Positions 1 through 6,786 of a stretch of 64,000 nt of DNA are shown here, one piece after another (position 1 is the first letter of the stretch; the number at the start of each line of letters is the position of its first letter). The stretch covers positions 124,001 through 188,000 of the forward strand of contig NZ_DS022299.1 in the NCBI RefSeq assembly GCF_000153825.1, in the 5' to 3' direction. The translations under genes were made by a program, and so were the position numbers. Source of the DNA: Synechococcus sp. RS9916 (GTDB lineage: Bacteria > Cyanobacteriota > Cyanobacteriia > PCC-6307 > Cyanobiaceae). The notes under the pieces were generated by a model. The model did no database searches. It was not told where the DNA came from and saw only the letters and a program-made list of their open reading frames with translations.

Positions 1-1
1 C

Positions 2-208
2 AAGTCGTTGGCGATTGATCTGGCGCCACGGGGCATTGCGGTGGCGATCCTTCATCCAGGATTGGTGCGAACGCGCATGATCAATTTCAATCCCAGTGGC
101 ATAGAGCCTGAGCAGGCCGTGCAGGGATTGCTGGCGCGGCTTGATGCCTTGACCCTGGAGACCAGCGGTGGCTTCTGGCATTCCAACGGTGAGCGGCTGC
201 CTTGGTGA
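2..208 (+). CDS. Short-chain dehydrogenase/reductase, C-terminal part only
   Basis: The gene runs in from the left edge, so the start and the Rossmann N-terminus lie outside the window. The visible part opens with Lys-Ser, which would be the end of the SDR YxxxK active-site helix. It continues with GIAVAILHPGLVRTRM, the usual SDR stretch after that helix (PG followed by a T that closes over the nicotinamide). It ends with a short C-terminus typical of small SDRs. The substrate cannot be told. Partial; the family call is fairly secure. Confidence 0.75.
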   Translation, partial: KSLAIDLAPRGIAVAILHPGLVRTRMINFNPSGIEPEQAVQGLLARLDALTLETSGGFWHSNGERLPW

Positions 209-307
209 GAGCAGGGTGGTGAGGACTAGGGGTTGCCGTCACGACCCACATCGGCAATAGTACGTGCGTACTGCCGGTGACTCGCTGGTGGTTCCTCCGA
301 TGTTGTT

Positions 308-517
308 GTGCATTTGAAGGCCATGCGTTCCGTGCCCCGAGCCTTTCCCGTTCCATCGCGTCAGGTCACCGCTCTCGACCTGGCCAATGCTCAGTTGATC
401 GAAGCGCTGTATGAGCTCACGGCTGCCATTGAGGAGCGAGGTGATGTCGGCGGGGCCAAGCGCAAGGTGATGTTGTGGGAGCAGCAGGTGCAGCAGGTCT
501 CCTGCTGTTTGGACTGA
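308..517 (+). CDS. Small hypothetical protein
   Basis: An open frame of 69 codons from a GTG, or 64 from the ATG at 323. The middle is helical (ALDLANAQLIEALYELTAAI), followed by a charged segment and a Cys-Cys pair near the end. No family recognised. It lies between the SDR end and repeat A copy 1 with no clear Shine-Dalgarno, so it may be a chance frame. Moderate to low certainty. Confidence 0.4.
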   Translation: MHLKAMRSVPRAFPVPSRQVTALDLANAQLIEALYELTAAIEERGDVGGAKRKVMLWEQQVQQVSCCLD

Positions 518-540
518 GGCCGGTGTTCCGCATCAACATG

Positions 541-994
541 AGGAAGGCCGCCTTCCCTGGTGGAAAGACGGCCTAAGTCGCTCGTTCGTGCATGGTTCAA
601 CCCCGTCACGTCTTGAGGAAGAGAGGAAGGGTCGAAGCGTTCTGGCGTTGGCAACCCTGGGGCCATGACGTCCAGGTGTGGGGCTGATGGAGCTCCGGGG
701 CACCTATGGCGAAGAACTCAGCCTGAGGCGGTGCAGTGGAGTGTCGATTCGCGTGGCGTACCGGAAAAGCAATGCCTGCGAAAGGACCAGCCTCACGGGT
801 GGGTGGAAACTGTTGGAGCAGGGGCCAGAAGTCAGTCTGCTTCTGGGTGTTGCTCAGGTGGAGTGTCGGCTGTCATCAGCGCCTCCGATCTCGATGCAGT
901 CACTTTGCGCTGGTTCTGGCGGCCTGCCTATCCGTGTAAAGGCGCATTGCCATTGAATGGAAAGGGCCCGAAAGTCAGAGCGGCGTGCCTGATG
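541..994. repeat. Repeat family A, copy 1 (about 454 bp, candidate structured RNA)
   Basis: The block is repeated without any gap at 9293-9746 (6 substitutions, all in its first half) and in diverged form at 41643-42109. It opens with an imperfect hairpin (GGCCGCCTTCC / GGAAAGACGGCC, 545-572 region). A second stem-loop lies near 815-860, with GAGCA/TGCTC outside and CCAGAAG/CTTCTGG inside. It ends in GGCGTGCCTGATG. In this copy the last ATG is in frame with the lipoprotein that follows. Long open frames cross it but do not look like protein and are kept only between the two near-identical copies. Confidence 0.85.
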
Positions 995-1402
995 CCATTC
1001 CCGCTTTTGATCTCGCGCCCGTTCCGATGCTTCTTGTTGCTCGTGAGCTTGCTGCTGCTGGCGGCGTGCGGAGGGGATGGATCGGAGGCTGAGGCTGAGC
1101 GGCAACGCGCCGCGGCGCAGGCACGCATTCAGCGTTGCCTTGAAGCCACAGGGGGGCGGATGCCAACCCTGTTTGCGATCGACTCATCGGATGAGCCCGC
1201 CATTCGCCCCACCCCCGCGCCTTGCCGCGGGATAGAGCGGCAGGCGCAGCAAGCGGTGTATGCCAAAACGATGCAGGATTGCACCAAGGCCACAGAGCTT
1301 CTGTCCGACCCTGCCTCTTCGCAGCCGGAGGAACAACGCCGATGGGCGCAGCAGCAGTTGCGCCGGTGTGTCGGGAGTGATCCCAAGATCTTTTATTGGT
1401 AG
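992..1402 (+). CDS. Putative lipoprotein, unknown function
   Basis: A 136-residue protein with a short N-terminus containing Arg, a very hydrophobic stretch (FLLLVSLLLLAAC) and a lipobox Cys at about residue 26, followed by GGDGSEAEAE. This predicts export and lipid anchoring. The mature part has five more Cys residues (RCLEATGG, PAPCRGI, DCTKATELL, RRCVGSD), which suggests disulfides. The ATG at 992 is the last codon of repeat A, so translation may start there or at a downstream TTG (1007). The repeat may have supplied or replaced the native leader. No family recognised. Confidence 0.65.
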   Translation: MPFPLLISRPFRCFLLLVSLLLLAACGGDGSEAEAERQRAAAQARIQRCLEATGGRMPTLFAIDSSDEPAIRPTPAPCRGIERQAQQAVYAKTMQDCTKATELLSDPASSQPEEQRRWAQQQLRRCVGSDPKIFYW

Positions 1403-1403
1403 C

Positions 1404-1419
1404 GGCCTGCGATCAGGCC
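1404..1419. terminator. Short hairpin between convergent genes
   Basis: GGCCTG-CGAT-CAGGCC forms a 6-bp perfect stem right after the lipoprotein stop and just before the end of the convergent mrpB. There is no U tract on either strand, so it is only a possible weak bidirectional terminator. Confidence 0.35.
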
Positions 1420-1425
1420 CGTCAG

Positions 1426-2085
1426 CTAGAGCAGCCCTCTGTGCTGGATGAAGCGCTGAATCATGGCCCAGGAGCCCAGGGTCACCTTGAGGGCCACCAG
1501 CAGGTTGAGAAGGGGAATCCAGCCCCCGCTCAGCAGACTGCCGAAGCGGCCCATCCCGGGGCTTAGGCCCTCCAGGGAGAGGAAGGCCAGCACCACAAAA
1601 CTGATCACGGCGGCTTCTTCCCAGCGGTTGGCGGATCCCCGTTGGTGGAGTCGATCCCGTTGCTGGCGTCCGCCGCTGATCAACACCAGGCCGATGGCGG
1701 TGCCACCGGCCACCCCAGCGGCAAATCCCCCTCCCGGACTGAGGTGACCGCGCAGAGCCGTTTCCACAGCCACCAGTGCTGCCAGGGTGGCCACCTGCTC
1801 ACAGACCACCCGGGACGGAATGTCGGTGAGGGTGCGGATGCGTTGACGCACGGGTTCGGCCCCGAGCATCTGCCGCACACCGATCGAGGCCAGGGTGAAC
1901 ACCAGCACTTCGCCGATGGTGTCGAACAGACGGGTGTGCAGGATCACGCCCGACACCAGATTGGGGATGCCGCTCTCCTTGGCTAGCTCCTGGATCAGAG
2001 GTGCCATGCCCCCCACCGGTGCGAACGGACCCGCCAGTGGTGCCAGTAGCAGGGCTACGGCGGAGAGCACATAGAGCCAGATCAT
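1426..2085 (-). CDS. mrpB: Mrp-type Na+/H+ antiporter subunit B (MnhB domain)
   Basis: The last gene of the minus-strand mrp cluster. The 219-residue protein has an N-terminal membrane helix, then GEVLVFTLASIGVRQML and SPGGGFAAGVAGGTAIGLVLI, the conserved core of MnhB/MrpB subunits, and about five membrane segments. The frame is open further upstream, but the start at 2085 overlaps the previous stop by 4 bases (ATGA) and begins MIWLYVLSAVALLLAPL, a natural membrane N-terminus. It should act in the cytoplasmic membrane with the other Mrp subunits in Na+ efflux against H+ influx. Confidence 0.85.
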   Translation of the reverse strand: MIWLYVLSAVALLLAPLAGPFAPVGGMAPLIQELAKESGIPNLVSGVILHTRLFDTIGEVLVFTLASIGVRQMLGAEPVRQRIRTLTDIPSRVVCEQVATLAALVAVETALRGHLSPGGGFAAGVAGGTAIGLVLISGGRQQRDRLHQRGSANRWEEAAVISFVVLAFLSLEGLSPGMGRFGSLLSGGWIPLLNLLVALKVTLGSWAMIQRFIQHRGLL

Positions 2086-2621
2086 GGCGTCAGCTCCTGC
2101 TCCTGCAGTTCCAGGCTTCCCCCTGCCGATCGCCACTGCTGATGACCGGGTTGGCTGCTGAGGTGACGTTCCAGATGGCGATGACGAATCACTAGTCGAC
2201 GTCCGTCCTCCAGCCATCCATGGGGTGCGGGACCATCACGCACCAGACGCAGGCGCAGATGCAGGGGTTGGATCCATTGGCGGAGCGGTTCGCTGTCGGG
2301 GTCGGGCTCCTCCTGGGGGAGTGATCCGGTTCGGCGGTCTTCGATGCGCAGGGTCATCGATGAGCGCAGGGCAATCACATAAAGCGTGGTCGACAGCAGC
2401 GTGCCCACCATCGCTTCGGTGAGTGCCACATCCGGTGCCCCCAGCAAGCCATAGAGCAACATCGCCACGGAGCCGAACACCCCGCGCAGCGGCAGGGTCT
2501 GATAGGGGTTGCTCTGGCTCACCATCAGCACCGCCACAAGTGGCATCAGGGCTGCGATCGGCAGCAGCAGTCCAAGCGAGCCGTCGAGGCTGAGCAGCGA
2601 TGGATCCGTCGGCATCGTCAT
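2082..2621 (-). CDS. mrpA: Reduced MrpA-like subunit (DUF4040 domain only)
   Basis: A 179-residue protein with three hydrophobic helices, including FGSVAMLLYGLLGAPDVALTEAMVGTLLSTTLYVIAL. The GAPDVALTEAMVG core is the DUF4040/MbhD signature found at the C-terminal end of full-length MrpA. The large NuoL-like part of MrpA is absent, as in other cyanobacterial mrp operons. The cytoplasmic tail is long, acidic and then Arg-rich. The start at 2621 follows the mrpG stop by 4 bases; the open frame extends 15 codons further. MrpA naming follows operon position; function inferred. Confidence 0.75.
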   Translation of the reverse strand: MTMPTDPSLLSLDGSLGLLLPIAALMPLVAVLMVSQSNPYQTLPLRGVFGSVAMLLYGLLGAPDVALTEAMVGTLLSTTLYVIALRSSMTLRIEDRRTGSLPQEEPDPDSEPLRQWIQPLHLRLRLVRDGPAPHGWLEDGRRLVIRHRHLERHLSSQPGHQQWRSAGGSLELQEQELTP

Positions 2622-2625
2622 GGCA

Positions 2626-2913
2626 TCAGGCCTCCGGGCGTCGATGACTGCCGGCCGCCACGACATAGCCGAAGATCGTGCTCCACAACAGCAGCCCGAA
2701 CATCGTCAGCCCGAACAGGGGCCACCAGCTCGGGCGCTGCAGCATCAGGCCCATCAGCATCAGCAGTGAGCCCAGGGCATCCGCCACCGTCAGTTTGTGC
2801 AGCCGCACCAACAGAGGCTGGGTTTCCAGCAATGGCCAGCTTCCCCAGAACCAGAGGAACAGCCCCAGGGCTTCCAGCACCAGGCTGACGGTGAAGAAGG
2901 GGGATGGGGTCAC
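2626..2913 (-). CDS. mrpG: Mrp antiporter subunit G
   Basis: A 95-residue protein with three membrane segments and the family motif RLHKLTVADALGSLLMLMGL (MrpG proteins carry RLHalgvaDTLGs here). It overlaps mrpF by 4 bases and is translationally coupled with it. The length is normal for the family. It is needed for assembly of the hetero-oligomeric antiporter in characterised Mrp systems. Confidence 0.85.
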   Translation of the reverse strand: MTPSPFFTVSLVLEALGLFLWFWGSWPLLETQPLLVRLHKLTVADALGSLLMLMGLMLQRPSWWPLFGLTMFGLLLWSTIFGYVVAAGSHRRPEA

Positions 2914-3158
2914 TGCTTCTGCTCCTCCAGCAGCCGCGCCAGCAGCAGCATCCCCGCATCCCCGGCGCTGATCATCAGGGCGCCCACCAGGGCGAGCATG
3001 CGATCACCGCGCATCACCGCCACCACCAGGGCGAGCATCGCCACCTTGGTGCCGATGCTGCCGAAGGCAGCCAGGCGTTCCCAGGCGTTGCATTGGCGGC
3101 AGAGCAGCGCGATTGGGATTAGCAGGGCCAGCACCATGCCGGTGGTGATCAGGGTCAT
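2910..3158 (-). CDS. mrpF: Mrp antiporter subunit F
   Basis: An 82-residue protein with three hydrophobic segments and the R-x-A-A-x-x-S-I-G-T-K stretch (RLAAFGSIGTKVAMLALVVA). This corresponds to the DR-x-x-A.D.ig.r pattern of MnhF, although the usual Asp before the helix is not kept. It overlaps neighbours on both sides by 4 bases. The call rests on operon position plus length and topology. Confidence 0.75.
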   Translation of the reverse strand: MTLITTGMVLALLIPIALLCRQCNAWERLAAFGSIGTKVAMLALVVAVMRGDRMLALVGALMISAGDAGMLLLARLLEEQKQ

Positions 3159-3592
3159 GGCTGGTCTCTCCCCGCCAGAGCCTTGGGAGCTGGGCGCAGG
3201 CGGTGAATGCGATAGCGCAGCTGGGGGTGGTGACCTGGACGTTCAACCCGGTGCAGATCCAGCACCAGCGTGAACGGGGTGATGGTGATGGCCAGCAGTT
3301 CGAGAAAGATCACCGCCGGTGTGGCCTTGCGGGCGGCGATGCGTTCGGTGCAATCGCATCGCTCGAGGCCTCCGGCAAGGATCAGCGCAAAGGCTTCGCC
3401 GTAGGCCATGGGAATGGCGATGGTGGCTTCGCCGAGAGCCCGAAGCAGTGGCCGAATCGGTACCCGTTGACGGTGGGCTCGTGGCAGCAGAACGGCAACG
3501 GCGAGGCCGATCAAGAGATTGAACGGCCTCAGGTCTCCGGTGAGCAGAACCCAGAGCAGCAGCCGCAGGCTGAGGCTGAACACGGTGATCAT
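3155..3592 (-). CDS. mrpE: Mrp antiporter subunit E
   Basis: A 145-residue protein: hydrophobic N-terminal pair (LSLRLLLWVLLTGDLRPFNLLIGLAVAVLL), a basic loop, then an amphipathic domain ending TITPFTLVLDLHRVERPGHHPQLRYRIHRL. MnhE proteins have this layout (S-x-T-x-T-P-G-T motif, here AITITPFTLVL). The open frame extends 53 codons upstream inside mrpD. The start at 3592 gives the standard 4-base overlap with the mrpD stop and a natural N-terminus. Confidence 0.8.
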   Translation of the reverse strand: MITVFSLSLRLLLWVLLTGDLRPFNLLIGLAVAVLLPRAHRQRVPIRPLLRALGEATIAIPMAYGEAFALILAGGLERCDCTERIAARKATPAVIFLELLAITITPFTLVLDLHRVERPGHHPQLRYRIHRLRPAPKALAGRDQP

Positions 3593-5097
3593 CCCGGCAC
3601 CTCCAACAGGTTCAGGGCCAGCAGCATCCCTGCGCCCACCACCGTGATCGCCCCGAGCAGATCCTGGAGGCTTTCCAGCTGTGGCATCCGCCGGGCCAGC
3701 GACCGGCGATGGCTGTTGTGATCCCGGCCCAGCAGGCGGTGGAGGAGCCATCCGGCAGCGAACACCACGCCCGTTTGAAGCACGCTGGTCAGAAGGTCAT
3801 TGGCCTGTAGGCCGTTGGCTTCCGCGGCGCTGACCACGGTGAGGATCAGGCCCGCGCCAACGAGGCTGATCAGGAGCAGGGCTGTGCCTGGAGGAATCCC
3901 TGGGGTGGGGGCACTGGATGGCGCCGGTGCGGGTGACCAAAGGCGGGCATAGACGGCGACGCTGCCGATGCCGATCAAGGTGAGGCTCAAGGCCCACGCA
4001 GGGGGGAGGTCGCTCCCCACGAGTTTCTTGGCGGCAAAGCCGGCCAGCCCCGGCAGGCCGGCGATCGAGAGCGAACCGAGCCACAGCGGTGTCTGCACGC
4101 TTTGCGGCAGCACCCGTTGCTCCCATCCCTCGAGCTGGCGCTCGCGGATGCGCCCGGCAGTGAGAAACAGGGGTGCTTTGGCCAGCCCGTGGGTCAGGGC
4201 TAGGGCACCACCGGCTGCTGGTGAGAGCACCACCAACCCCATCTGGGACACGGTGCTCCAGGCCAGCAGGCGTTTGAGGTCGGCGGCATTGAGAGCCTGC
4301 AGCACGCCAAGGACCGCGCTGCAGAGGCCGATCGAGCGGACCAACGGCAGCAGTGCAGGCTCAATGGCGGCCAGTCGCAGCAGGGGAGCCACCCCCGCTG
4401 TCACCACCACAGCCGAGAGCAGGGCTGAGACATCGGAAGGGGCTTCGGCATGGCTTCGGGGCAGCCAGAGGCCGGGAAGAAACAGCCCCCCTTTGGTGAA
4501 CAGTCCCAGCAGCAGCAGCACCTGGGCTGCACCGATGGGCAGTCCGGAGAGGGAGGAGAAGCGGAAGCTTCCTGTGATGGCGTAGGCCAGTGCAGCTCCC
4601 ACCAGGTAGAGCGTCATCGCTGTGTTGCTGATCAGCAGATAACGGAGGCCAATCCAGAGCCGCTGCGGACTGCCATCCCGCAGGATCAGCAGAAAAGCGA
4701 CGATGCCCACCAATTCCAGGGCCACGTAGAGGCTGATCAGGTCGCTCACCACGAAGCAGATGTTGAGGCCACCGAGCAGCACGGCCGGCAGCAGAGGGGC
4801 GGGTCGTTCGCTGTTGCCGCGCAGCTCCAGGCGCACTGCGACCATCACTACGGCATTCAGCAGCAGAAACCAGGCGGCGAGGGGATCGAGTTGGAGCACA
4901 ACGCCGTGATTCCCCAGCAGCATCAAGGTGGTGGTGCTGTCGCTCAGCAGGGTCTGCAGGGCGATCCCGCCTGTGGCGATGCAGCACAGCAGCAGCGGCA
5001 GGTCGCCGAGGATTGGCACCACGGCACCGAGAAACGCCACGGCAAAGGGGGCCTCCAGCCAGCCCACCAACAATGCATGGCTGAGGCCTTCGCTCAT
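3589..5097 (-). CDS. mrpD: Mrp antiporter subunit D (NuoM/NuoN-like ion translocating subunit)
   Basis: A 502-residue polytopic membrane protein of the proton-translocating Nuo/Mrp family. The membrane Glu is present in SLYVALELVGIVAFLL. The signature TKGGLFLPGLWLPRSHAEAP gives the channel Lys and the WLP-SHAEAP loop. The following helix reads SALLSAVVVTAGVAPLLRL: VTAG is the NuoL/MrpA-type form, where MrpD usually has a Lys. Since no full MrpA is encoded, this single large subunit probably carries the ion pathway. It is first or second in a tightly overlapping operon with mrpC. Confidence 0.85.
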   Translation of the reverse strand: MSEGLSHALLVGWLEAPFAVAFLGAVVPILGDLPLLLCCIATGGIALQTLLSDSTTTLMLLGNHGVVLQLDPLAAWFLLLNAVVMVAVRLELRGNSERPAPLLPAVLLGGLNICFVVSDLISLYVALELVGIVAFLLILRDGSPQRLWIGLRYLLISNTAMTLYLVGAALAYAITGSFRFSSLSGLPIGAAQVLLLLGLFTKGGLFLPGLWLPRSHAEAPSDVSALLSAVVVTAGVAPLLRLAAIEPALLPLVRSIGLCSAVLGVLQALNAADLKRLLAWSTVSQMGLVVLSPAAGGALALTHGLAKAPLFLTAGRIRERQLEGWEQRVLPQSVQTPLWLGSLSIAGLPGLAGFAAKKLVGSDLPPAWALSLTLIGIGSVAVYARLWSPAPAPSSAPTPGIPPGTALLLISLVGAGLILTVVSAAEANGLQANDLLTSVLQTGVVFAAGWLLHRLLGRDHNSHRRSLARRMPQLESLQDLLGAITVVGAGMLLALNLLEVPG

Positions 5098-5471
5098 CGC
5101 TGTGTCCCCGTTGATGGGGCATCGCTTTCGAAGCTGGCCACATCCAGCACAGGGTCGATGCTGGCTAGGCGGCTGATCACCACCAGCAACAACGCCTGGA
5201 TGGAGATGCCGATCACAATCGCGGTGAGGATCACGCCCTGGGGGATTGGATCAGCAATCGCGGCCAGGGAGACCGCCGTTTCATTGGTCGAGAGGATGGG
5301 GCTGCGAAGGCCGGTGCGGGCTGCCACCAGCACAAACAGCGCCACAACGGCACTGCCCATCACATCCATGGACAGCACCTTGAGCAGCAGATTTCTGCGC
5401 AGCAGCATGCCGAGGAATCCGCTGAGAATCGCCAGCAGGATCAGCAGCTCCAGCAGCCGGATCGCAGCCAT
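5094..5471 (-). CDS. mrpC: Mrp antiporter subunit C (NuoK-like)
   Basis: The first gene of the operon, 125 residues. It has three membrane helices including NLLLKVLSMDVMGSAVVALFVL and PIPQGVILTAIVIGISIQALLLVVI. The DP-x-PQ-x-L-x-L-T-A-I-V-I-G motif is diagnostic for MnhC/NuoK-like subunits. It has a polar C-terminal tail. The stop overlaps mrpD. The cyanobacterial order C-D-E-F-G-A-B is kept, with only one D gene. Confidence 0.85.
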   Translation of the reverse strand: MAAIRLLELLILLAILSGFLGMLLRRNLLLKVLSMDVMGSAVVALFVLVAARTGLRSPILSTNETAVSLAAIADPIPQGVILTAIVIGISIQALLLVVISRLASIDPVLDVASFESDAPSTGTQR

Positions 5472-5534
5472 CGAAGCTTGAACGGTTACCGCACAACTAG
5501 CTACGGCTTGGCGAGTGGGGGTGCGATGCGTTGA

Positions 5535-5681
5535 TCAGCGATTGCGACGGCTGGTTTTGAAGTAACGGCGCCGTCCGGCGCGTTGTTTGCCGGGCTGGCG
5601 GGGGAGCTGCAGTTGGGTCTCAGCCCAGTCCATGGCCAGGGCTTCGAGCAGGGACTCACGGGTGCCAAACAGCCGCATCAT
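5535..5681 (-). CDS. 48-residue basic protein, possibly iron-regulated
   Basis: A short frame starting MMRLFGTRESLLEALAMDW, then a Gln/Pro linker and a strongly basic tail (KQRAGRRRYFKTSRRNR). The N-terminal half is helical and acidic, the C-terminal half Arg/Lys rich. No family recognised. Upstream (5693-5750) are two dyads resembling Fur boxes, which argues that the gene is real and iron-responsive. No clear Shine-Dalgarno. It could interact with nucleic acid or an acidic partner; that is speculation from charge only. Confidence 0.5.
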   Translation of the reverse strand: MMRLFGTRESLLEALAMDWAETQLQLPRQPGKQRAGRRRYFKTSRRNR

Positions 5682-5692
5682 GGGTTTTGCAT

Positions 5693-5750
5693 TTGAGATT
5701 CACTCTCAATAAAGCACGGCCTTGCGGTTTTTGCAAGTGATTCTCAATAG
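5693..5750 (-). promoter_or_regulatory. Two Fur-box-like dyads
   Basis: 5693-5709 is a perfect inverted repeat TTGAGA-N5-TCTCAA. 5731-5750 reads, on the minus strand, CTATTGAGAATCACTTGCAA, again a TTGAGAAT/ATT-TCAA type element. Both resemble the TGAGAATnATTCTCA form of cyanobacterial Fur sites. They lie 12 to 70 bases upstream of the 48-residue protein start, where a promoter is expected. Confidence 0.5.
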
Positions 5751-5777
5751 CTGTTGCGCGGGGTTGTTGCCTGGCAA

Positions 5778-5802
5778 TAAAAAACCCCGCTCAAGCGGGG
5801 TT
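5778..5802 (-). terminator. Rho-independent terminator
   Basis: AACCCCGC-TCAA-GCGGGGTT, preceded on the plus strand by a run of A, so on the minus strand the stem is followed by a U tract. It terminates the DUF4278 gene at 5844-6029. Confidence 0.85.
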
Positions 5803-5843
5803 CGCGGGTTCTGGGAGTCCCGCTCAGGTTGTGCGCAGCGGCT

Positions 5844-6029
5844 TCAGGCGGCCTGTTGGCTGACGTTGTCTTGCTCTGGGCGCGCAAAGGGCACCACCTT
5901 GTTGTCTGTGTTGTCGCGGGCCTGGATGCGGGTCGTGTACTGCCGGCCGCGGTAGGTGAGCAAGCGCGTTTCCGTTGGGAATGACTTGTTTAAGGTGTGT
6001 TTGACGAAGCGGTATTGCATGTCGCTCAT
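5844..6029 (-). CDS. DUF4278 domain small protein
   Basis: A 61-residue protein with the DUF4278 hallmark LLTYRGRQYTTRIQ (hydrophobic-TYRG-x-x-Y), a short module common in cyanobacteria and especially marine Synechococcus. The open frame continues about 100 codons upstream, but the start at 6029 has a good Shine-Dalgarno (AGGGGAT) and yields MSDMQYRFVKHT. The tail is polar. Function unknown. A second DUF4278 module occurs in the protein at 37914-38345. Confidence 0.75.
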   Translation of the reverse strand: MSDMQYRFVKHTLNKSFPTETRLLTYRGRQYTTRIQARDNTDNKVVPFARPEQDNVSQQAA

Positions 6030-6330
6030 GAGAATCCCCTGAAAACGTTGTCGTTTATACACAAAATAGATCTCCCTTTGTGTGGCGACCGCTACAGACA
6101 TCTTTGAAGTGTCGGTTGCGGATGAGAATGGTTTCCCGTGCTGCCCTGCTTCTGCCGTGATCGCTGTGGGTGGAGGAGGTTGAGGCCGGTCTTTCTGTGT
6201 ACTGACTTCAGTGCTTTTCAAAGAATAATGTTCGGTAGGGCACAGTGTTGAGTATTGGCTCGCGACTGGTCTGAGCGTGAGTGATGCGTCATGCCCTCGC
6301 TGGTGGATGAGCGCTTGATGCAAAATCCGC
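6030..6330. other. Intergenic region
   Basis: About 300 bases between the DUF4278 start and the hli terminator. A minus-strand open frame crosses it but reads as low-quality protein (Pro/Thr/Gln rich, no homology I recognise). The stretch near 6055-6080 is AT-rich and probably holds the DUF4278 promoter. Nothing else seen. Confidence 0.5.
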
Positions 6331-6376
6331 AAAAAAATCGCCCGCTGGCAGCGACGTGGTGCTGGCGGGCGATTTT
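6331..6376 (-). terminator. Terminator of the hli operon
   Basis: AAAATCGCCCGC ... GCGGGCGATTTT forms a 12-bp perfect stem around a 19-base loop, with seven A upstream on the plus strand (U tract on the transcript). It closes the two-gene operon 6397-6716. Confidence 0.85.
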
Positions 6377-6396
6377 GGTTGGTATTGGAGATCAGA

Positions 6397-6516
6397 TCAC
6401 TGATCGCGTTTGAGATAAGGCAGGTCGGTTGGCTTGGAGAGGGTGTAAACGACGGCAGCAGTGATGGCTCCGCCGAACGCGAGCATTACGTAAATCCAGA
6501 TGGAGTAGTCGGTCAT
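6397..6516 (-). CDS. 39-residue single-helix membrane protein cotranscribed with hli
   Basis: A short frame starting MTDYSIWIYVMLAFGGAITA, one hydrophobic helix followed by a polar tail KPTDLPYLKRDQ. Its ATG overlaps the hli stop (ATGA), so the two are translationally coupled, and both end at one terminator. It lacks the Hli chlorophyll-binding motif. It may be a small thylakoid subunit that works with Hli; this is inferred from coupling alone. Confidence 0.75.
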   Translation of the reverse strand: MTDYSIWIYVMLAFGGAITAAVVYTLSKPTDLPYLKRDQ

Positions 6517-6716
6517 CAGTTCAATCCCAGAAGGCCAAAAGTGAGTTGTGAAACGATGCCGTGGCCGGTGATGGCTTCAGTCAGCACACCGATCACGAAG
6601 CCGAGCATGGCGACACGGCCGTTGAGGAGTTCAGCGCGAGACATCCGCTCGGTCTTGATCTGAGCTGCAGCGGCTTCTTGGAACCACTGGTCTTGGCTGG
6701 AGGAGGCGGAATCCAT
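6516..6716 (-). CDS. hli: High-light-inducible protein (Hli/Scp)
   Basis: A 66-residue single-helix chlorophyll a/b-binding-like protein. The motif ELLNGRVAMLGFVIGVLTEAITG carries the ExxNGRxAMxGF signature; the E and R form the intrahelical pair and N/E bind chlorophyll. The N-terminus is polar and serine-rich. Hli proteins sit in thylakoids and protect photosystems by binding chlorophyll and carotenoid under excess light. An HLR1-like site lies 34 bases upstream of the start, consistent with light-stress control. Confidence 0.93.
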   Translation of the reverse strand: MDSASSSQDQWFQEAAAAQIKTERMSRAELLNGRVAMLGFVIGVLTEAITGHGIVSQLTFGLLGLN

Positions 6717-6749
6717 GTCGTTTCTGCGTGTAAACGAATGTTAAGGCAC

Positions 6750-6767
6750 TTTGTAACGGATTGCAAA
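6750..6767 (-). promoter_or_regulatory. HLR1-like element (RpaB site) upstream of hli
   Basis: On the minus strand the sequence is TTTGCAAT-CC-GTTACAAA, matching the HLR1 direct repeat (G/T)TTACA(T/A)(T/A)-NN-(G/T)TTACA(T/A)(T/A) at 15 of 16 positions. HLR1 is the known site of the response regulator RpaB at high-light genes. A second weaker match (TTAACATT-CG-TTTACACG) lies at 6727-6744. Confidence 0.65.
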
Positions 6768-6786
6768 GTGCTGGCTCAAGTGCTGT

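Noticed and set aside
541-994. Repeat A as tmRNA, RNase P RNA or 6S RNA
   Set aside because: No tRNA-like ends, tag frame, P4 helix motifs or large central bubble. The known single-copy RNAs would not be present three times.
665-1402. Long plus-strand frame across repeat A copy 1 into the lipoprotein (245 codons)
   Set aside because: The part inside the repeat is not protein-like and is open in copy 2 only because the copies are nearly identical. The lipoprotein signal begins at 992.
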